DNA of 64,000 bases from the NCBI RefSeq assembly GCF_900113035.1, contig NZ_FONX01000011.1:62001-126000 (forward strand). The letters run 5' to 3'. Positions 60,019-64,000 of the stretch are shown in pieces (the first letter of the stretch is position 1; the number at the start of each line of letters is the position of its first letter). The notes under the pieces were generated by a model. That model did not search any database, was not told the origin of the DNA, and worked only from the letters and a program-made list of their open reading frames with translations. The DNA is from Paracidovorax wautersii (lineage in GTDB: Bacteria > Pseudomonadota > Gammaproteobacteria > Burkholderiales > Burkholderiaceae_C). The position numbers and the translations under genes were made by a program.

Positions 60019-61047
60019 TCAGCCGGAGCCGTCGGCCGCCTCGGGCCCGAAGCGCTGGGCGAAGGCCTGGGGGCTCACGGCCAGTTGGCGGTGGAAGGCG
60101 CGCCGCAGCGTCTCGGCGTGCTGGAAGCCGCAAAGCCGCGCCACGGTCGCCACCGACGCCTGTCCGTGCGAGAGCAGGGCGGAGGCTGCTTCCACGCGCA
60201 CCCGTTCCACGTAGCGGCCGGGCGTGGTGCCCAGCTCGCGCTGGAACACGCGCGTGAGCGTGCGCGGCGGCATGCACGAGCGCTCGGCCAGCGCGTCCAG
60301 CGACAGGTCTTCGCCCAAGTGGCCGGGAATCCATTCCAGCAGCGGTGTGAGGCGTGGCGCGTGCTGCGCATCGGGCGCGACCAGCCGGCTGAACTGTGTC
60401 TGCCCGCCGGGCCGGCGCAGGTAGATCACCAGCCTCCGCGCCACGGCCAGCGCCAGCGAGCGGCCCAGGTCGTGCTCCAGCAGCGCCAGCGCCAGGTCGA
60501 TGCCCGAGCTGACGCCGGCCGAGGTGAAGACATGCGCGTCGCCCTGCAGCCCGGCCGGGTCGTAGGTGTGCAGGCGCTCGCCCTGCAGGCGCACCTGCGG
60601 ATGGCGCTCCCGCAGCTCGGCGATGCGTTCCCAGTGCGTGGTGGCGGGGCGCCCGTCCAGCAGGCCGGCCTGCGCGAGCAGCAGCGCCCCGGAGCAGACG
60701 GAACCCAGCCGCGCCACCACCGGCTCGGCACGGCGCAGCCAGTCCAGCAGCGCCGCATTGCCCAGCTGCGCGGCCACGCCCTGGCCGCCGGGCACGAGCA
60801 GCGTGTGCAGGCCCGCGAGCGGTTCGTCGGCATAGGCGGCCTGTGCCAGCGTCTCGAAGCCTGCCGAGCAGGCCACCGGCCCGGGCGCTTCGGCCAGCAG
60901 GCGCAGCGCATAGGCGGGCGCGCGGCCCTGGCGGGCCAGCTCGTCGTTGGCCGAAGCCATGACCTGCATGGGTCCGACCACGTCCAGGCTCATGAAGCCG
61001 GGGTAGAGCAGGCAGGCGAAGGTGCGACGAGGCGGCGGCAGGGGCAT
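60019..61047 (-). CDS. GlxA-type AraC family regulator
   Basis: A 342-aa transcription factor. The N-terminal DJ-1/PfpI-like domain (about residues 8-180) has TFACLLYPGFMSLDVVGPMQV and the nucleophile-elbow Cys GSVCSGALLLA. The C-terminal AraC domain (about 225-330) has two helix-turn-helices (DALAERSCMPPRTLTRVFQRELG, VARLCGFQHAETLRRAFHRQL). The family often controls amine or arginine use. It probably acts on the MFS gene downstream. Confidence 0.92.
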   Translation of the reverse strand: MPLPPPRRTFACLLYPGFMSLDVVGPMQVMASANDELARQGRAPAYALRLLAEAPGPVACSAGFETLAQAAYADEPLAGLHTLLVPGGQGVAAQLGNAALLDWLRRAEPVVARLGSVCSGALLLAQAGLLDGRPATTHWERIAELRERHPQVRLQGERLHTYDPAGLQGDAHVFTSAGVSSGIDLALALLEHDLGRSLALAVARRLVIYLRRPGGQTQFSRLVAPDAQHAPRLTPLLEWIPGHLGEDLSLDALAERSCMPPRTLTRVFQRELGTTPGRYVERVRVEAASALLSHGQASVATVARLCGFQHAETLRRAFHRQLAVSPQAFAQRFGPEAADGSG

Positions 61048-61419
61048 GCGGGGAAGTGTCCGGCGATGCGCCCGTGGCTGCAATGACAATGGCCCCACTT
61101 TTTCGGCCACTTTCCTGGATGGCAGAGGACAGGAAGGTCTGCCTTTTCGCTCACCCCGCAGCTTGCCCCTCAGCTCGCGCCGAGCCGTGCCAATCCCGGT
61201 GAATTGCCGGATCGGGCAGGCGATGGAAGCCTTCTCCGTTCGGGTTGTTGCGTAGAGCCTGATCCCGCCGGCAAAGCCATAATTACGCAAAATCATGCGA
61301 AATGATGGGCGCCCAGGAGACCTGCCGAGGCCTTGCGGATGAGGGGAGATGGGGAGCCAAGACCCGCCGCCCAGCCTGCCCGCTCCGCCCGTCCATCATT
61401 CGCCGACCCAAGGACCGCC
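61048..61419. other. divergent intergenic region before the malonate genes
   Basis: 372 bp with no gene. An AT-rich patch at about 61270-61305 has CGCA-N6-TGCG and overlapping CATAAT/TAATTA boxes, a likely site for promoters of both divergent units and for the GntR regulator. I see no near-consensus promoter. Confidence 0.45.
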
Positions 61420-62112
61420 ATGCCCCCCGCGCTTGCCGCCGCCCCGCGTTCCCCGTCGCCTTCGCTGCATGCCGAGGTGGCCGAGCGGCTGCGCGGGCAG
61501 ATCTTCGCGGGCGCGCTGCCGCCCGGCAGCTTCCTGGACGAGGCGGCGCTCTGCGAGCGCCTCGCCATCTCCCGCACGCCGCTGCGCGAGGCGCTGAAGG
61601 TGCTGGTGGCCGAAGGCCTGCTGCGCCATGAGCCGCGGCGCGGCTGCTTCGTGGCCGAGGTGACCGAGCGCGACCTGGACGAGATCTTCCCCGTGATCGC
61701 GCTGCTGGAAGGGCGCGCCGCCCACGAGGCCACCGAGCGCGCCGGCAGCGCCGACATCGCCGCGCTGCAGGTGCTGCACCAGCGCCTGCAGGAGCATGCC
61801 GAGGCCGGCCGCATCGACGCCTACTACGAGGCCAACTACGCCATCCACGAGGCCTTCATCACCCTGGCCGACAACCGCTGGCTGGCCCAGGTGATCGGCG
61901 ACCTGCGCCGCATCCTGCGCCTGGCGCGCCACCAGACGCTGCATGTGCCCGGCCGGCTGCAGCAGAGCCTGCACGAGCATCTGGCCGTCTTCGCCGCGCT
62001 GCAGCGCCGCGACGCCGCCGCCGCCGAAGAGGCCATGCGCCGACACGTCCTCGCCCAGCGCGACGCGCTGCGCGACATCGCCCGCAACCACCATTCACGG
62101 ATCGCACCATGA
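61420..62112 (+). CDS. GntR/FCD-type regulator of the malonate cluster
   Basis: A 230-aa regulator. The winged helix (about residues 15-80) has LRGQIFAGALPPGSFLDEAAL, CERLAISRTPLREALKVLVAEGLL. The FCD ligand domain (about 88-220) has the metal-binding His/Asp pattern typical of FadR-like proteins (EANYAIHEAFITLADN, HEHLAVFAALQRRD). The gene overlaps malonyl-CoA decarboxylase by 4 nt. It matches MatR of malonate operons in position. Confidence 0.92.
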   Translation: MPPALAAAPRSPSPSLHAEVAERLRGQIFAGALPPGSFLDEAALCERLAISRTPLREALKVLVAEGLLRHEPRRGCFVAEVTERDLDEIFPVIALLEGRAAHEATERAGSADIAALQVLHQRLQEHAEAGRIDAYYEANYAIHEAFITLADNRWLAQVIGDLRRILRLARHQTLHVPGRLQQSLHEHLAVFAALQRRDAAAAEEAMRRHVLAQRDALRDIARNHHSRIAP

Positions 62113-63575
62113 ACGCAGCCACCACCTGGATCTCGCGCAAGGTCTCGCGCCTGAGCCCCCTCGACCCCAAGGCGGAGGCCGCCGAGGGCAGCGGCGCCGG
62201 CGCGGCAACGAAGCCCGCGAAGGCCGCCGTGCCGCGCACCACCGCCGAGCGGCTGGCCGCCACGCTGCGCCGCGGCAACGAAGCCCTGTCGCCACGCGCG
62301 CTGCGCCGCCTGCTGGCCGATCTGCAGGAAGTGGTGGCGCCCCGCGTGAGCGAGGTGGAGGGCGGCCGCCGCGCCGAGGCCGTGGCCGCCTGGTATGCCC
62401 AGGCCCAGCCCGAGGAGCGCCGCGACATGTGGCTGCTGATGTGCGAGCAGTTCGCGGCCGATGCCGAGCGCGTCAAGAGCGCCCGCCAGCGCCACGAAGC
62501 CGCCGCCGGCACGGCCGACGAGCCGCAGGCCGAGATGCACCTGCGCCGCGCGCTGGTTTCGCCGCGCACGCGCCTGCTGCAGCGCTTTTCCGTCTTCCCG
62601 CAGGGCATGCGCTTTCTGGTGGACCTGCGCGCCGAGCTGCTGCCGCACCTCAAGGCCGACAAGCGCCTCCTGCCGCTCGACGCCGAGCTGGAGCATCTCT
62701 TTTCCACCTGGTTCGACGTGGCCTTTCTGGAGCTCAAGCGCCTGTCCTGGGATTCGCCCGCATCGCTGCTGGAAAAGCTCATCAAGTACGAGGCCGTCCA
62801 CGACATCCGCAGCTGGGCCGACCTGAAGAACCGGCTCGACAGCGACCGGCGCTGCTACGGCTTCTTCCACCCGCGCCTGCCCAATGAGCCGCTGATCTTC
62901 GTCGAGGTGGCGCTGCTGGCCGATCTCTCCAGCAGCATCACGCCGCTGCTGGACGAATCGGCCGCGCCGGCCGACCTTGCGCGCGCCACCACCGCCATCT
63001 TTTATTCGATCAGCAACACCCAGACCGGCCTGCGCGGCGTGAGCTTCGGCGATTCGCTCATCAAGAACGTGGTGGAGACGCTGACCGAAGAATTCCCGCG
63101 CCTGCGCACCTTCGCCACGCTCTCGCCCATTCCGGGCTTCCGCGCCTGGTTCAACAAGCAGTGCGCCGCCGCCATCGAGGGCCTGGACGACAAGCGCCGC
63201 GCCGAGCTGGGCCGCGCCGTGGGCTTCGAGCCGCCGCAGGCCGCGCACGTGCTGGCCGCCGCCGACAAGGCGCTGGACCTGCCGATCAAGTCACCCGTGC
63301 GCCAGCTGCTGCTGCAGTGCGCCGCGCAGTACCTGGGCCGCGAGCTGCAGGACGGCAAGCCGCTGGATGCGGTGGCGCGCTTCCACCTGGGCAACGGCGC
63401 GCGCGTGGAGCGCCTGAACTGGGCCGGCGACCCGTCGGCCAAGGGCGTCAAGCAGTCCTTCGGGCTCATGGTCAACTATCTCTACGACCTCAAGCGCATA
63501 GACAAGCACCGCAGCCTGCTGGCCGACGGGCGCGTGCCCATGTCCAGCGACATCGAAAGCCTGTGCCGGGGCTGA
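62109..63575 (+). CDS. malonyl-CoA decarboxylase
   Basis: A 488-aa enzyme that converts malonyl-CoA to acetyl-CoA and CO2. It has the helical N-terminal domain (about residues 40-180) and the acetyltransferase-like C-terminal domain. Family segments: RRCYGFFHPRLPNEPLIFVE, VALLADLSSSITPLLDE, SNTQTGLRGVSFGDSLIK and VNYLYDLKRIDKHRSLL. The end and middle fit MatA/MCD proteins of proteobacteria. Start ATG overlaps the regulator stop. It would feed malonate carbon into the acetyl-CoA pool. Confidence 0.94.
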   Translation: MNAATTWISRKVSRLSPLDPKAEAAEGSGAGAATKPAKAAVPRTTAERLAATLRRGNEALSPRALRRLLADLQEVVAPRVSEVEGGRRAEAVAAWYAQAQPEERRDMWLLMCEQFAADAERVKSARQRHEAAAGTADEPQAEMHLRRALVSPRTRLLQRFSVFPQGMRFLVDLRAELLPHLKADKRLLPLDAELEHLFSTWFDVAFLELKRLSWDSPASLLEKLIKYEAVHDIRSWADLKNRLDSDRRCYGFFHPRLPNEPLIFVEVALLADLSSSITPLLDESAAPADLARATTAIFYSISNTQTGLRGVSFGDSLIKNVVETLTEEFPRLRTFATLSPIPGFRAWFNKQCAAAIEGLDDKRRAELGRAVGFEPPQAAHVLAAADKALDLPIKSPVRQLLLQCAAQYLGRELQDGKPLDAVARFHLGNGARVERLNWAGDPSAKGVKQSFGLMVNYLYDLKRIDKHRSLLADGRVPMSSDIESLCRG

Positions 63576-63693
63576 GCCCAGGCACAGGCCCGCTGGCGCG
63601 GCGCGTGGCGCAGGGCCACCGCGCGCCTTCTGCGTTCCATTCCATTCCTTCCAGAGCGTTCACTACAACCACGACGACAGGAGACAAAAGGAA

Positions 63694-64000
63694 ATGAAGC
63701 CATCTCTCGCAAGCATCGGCCTGGCGGACCCGTCCGCGGCCCCCGCGGGCCCGCCCGCGCGCTCGCTTTCCCGCCGCGCCTGGCTGCAGGCGGCCGGCGC
63801 CGCGGGGCTCGCTGCCACCGGCGCGGTGCCCAGCGCCTGGGCGCAGGGGCAGCCCGGGGCGGCCGGCTGGCCCGCCAAGCCGGTCACGCTGGTCGTGCCG
63901 TTCCCGGCCGGCGGCGGCACCGACGCCTTCGCCCGGCCGCTGGCCGCGCAGTTCAGCAAATCCACCGGCAAGAGCCTGATCATCGACAACCGGGGCGGCG
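63694..64000 (+). CDS. Bug/TctC-type tripartite tricarboxylate transporter binding protein (partial)
   Basis: The first 102 residues are visible; the rest runs off the window. A twin-arginine-like signal (SRRAWLQAAGAAGLAATGA, ending AWAQ) is followed by WPAKPVTLVVPFPAGGGTDAFAR, the Bug family signature. It lies 118 nt after malonyl-CoA decarboxylase on the same strand, so malonate or a related acid is a likely ligand. AAAGGAA precedes the start. Confidence 0.9.
   Translation, partial: MKPSLASIGLADPSAAPAGPPARSLSRRAWLQAAGAAGLAATGAVPSAWAQGQPGAAGWPAKPVTLVVPFPAGGGTDAFARPLAAQFSKSTGKSLIIDNRGG

Noticed and set aside
1-64000. CRISPR array, transposon or IS element, rRNA genes
   Set aside because: I found no regularly spaced repeats, no transposase-like protein and no rRNA sequence in the window.

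Overview
The window joins two kinds of DNA. Positions 1 to 32522 are the right-hand part of an integrative and conjugative element (ICE) of the ICEclc/PFGI-1/SPI-7 family. Positions 32523 to 64000 are chromosome of a high-GC betaproteobacterium, most likely family Comamonadaceae (Acidovorax-like). The chromosomal call rests on the DUF6806 protein, the small Trp-rich protein, the gene repertoire and codon use.

ICE boundary. An 18-bp sequence, GTCTCGTTTCCCGCTCCA (32505-32522), is the 3' end of tRNA-Gly(GCC) and the known integration target of ICEclc-type elements. Its tRNA body is missing here, so it is the far-end att copy. The intact tRNA-Gly and the integrase gene must lie left of position 1. 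A terminator (32531-32556) and an intact tRNA-Leu(TAA) follow on the chromosome. Just inside the ICE end sits an outward-facing promoter (32408-32436) in the position of ICEclc Pcirc.

ICE genes, all on the minus strand, read right to left. The first block is regulation and maintenance: a BisR-like regulator, alpA, parA, an 82-aa HicA-like protein, ParB-like, DUF2857, and a STY4528-type replication protein. This matches the ICEclc bistable transfer-competence switch (BisR to AlpA to BisDC). The second block is DNA processing: PFL_4669, DUF3158 (InrR-like), ssb and topoisomerase III. The third block (about 4.7-21 kb) holds a C5 cytosine methyltransferase and a long run of small uncharacterised proteins, with DUF3085, DUF3577, DUF3275, an N6-adenine-methyltransferase-like protein and a SNF2-like helicase. 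The last block is the start of the conjugation genes: PilL-N, TIGR03759, lytic transglycosylase, PFL_4695 and the coupling protein TraD (cut by the window edge).

The most interesting signal is at RNA level in the third block. Four leaders (13834-13943, 15447-15551, 18441-18542, 19335-19439) share a structure of about 105 nt with an outer stem and four hairpins. The stems are kept by compensating base changes, and each lies 72-118 nt before a start codon. Other genes there have an intrinsic terminator directly before the Shine-Dalgarno sequence, or a hairpin that covers it. This suggests RNA-level control throughout the block. Further DNA-level signals are three copies of a palindrome with core CTATCCCCAGGGGATAG around the ssb/topB units, a palindrome cluster inside the replication gene (possible origin), and 7-5-7 palindromes before alpA and bisR.

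Chromosome, left to right: tRNA-Leu, DUF6806, YgjP-like metallopeptidase, murI, class I fumarase, an MHYT-GGDEF-EAL protein, fumC, DNA topoisomerase IB, a two-component system with a small secreted peptide, a proXWV-type glycine betaine/proline ABC transporter with a long leader, UPF0114, acs (its 3' end tandemly repeated 2.4 times), LapA-domain protein, cytochrome c, small Trp-rich protein, ilvD, bacterioferritin, MgtC, lgt, an MFS transporter, a GlxA-type regulator, and a malonate cluster (GntR regulator, malonyl-CoA decarboxylase, start of a Bug-type binding protein). A bipartite two-hairpin repeat occurs four times, each copy just 3' of a minus-strand gene or operon.
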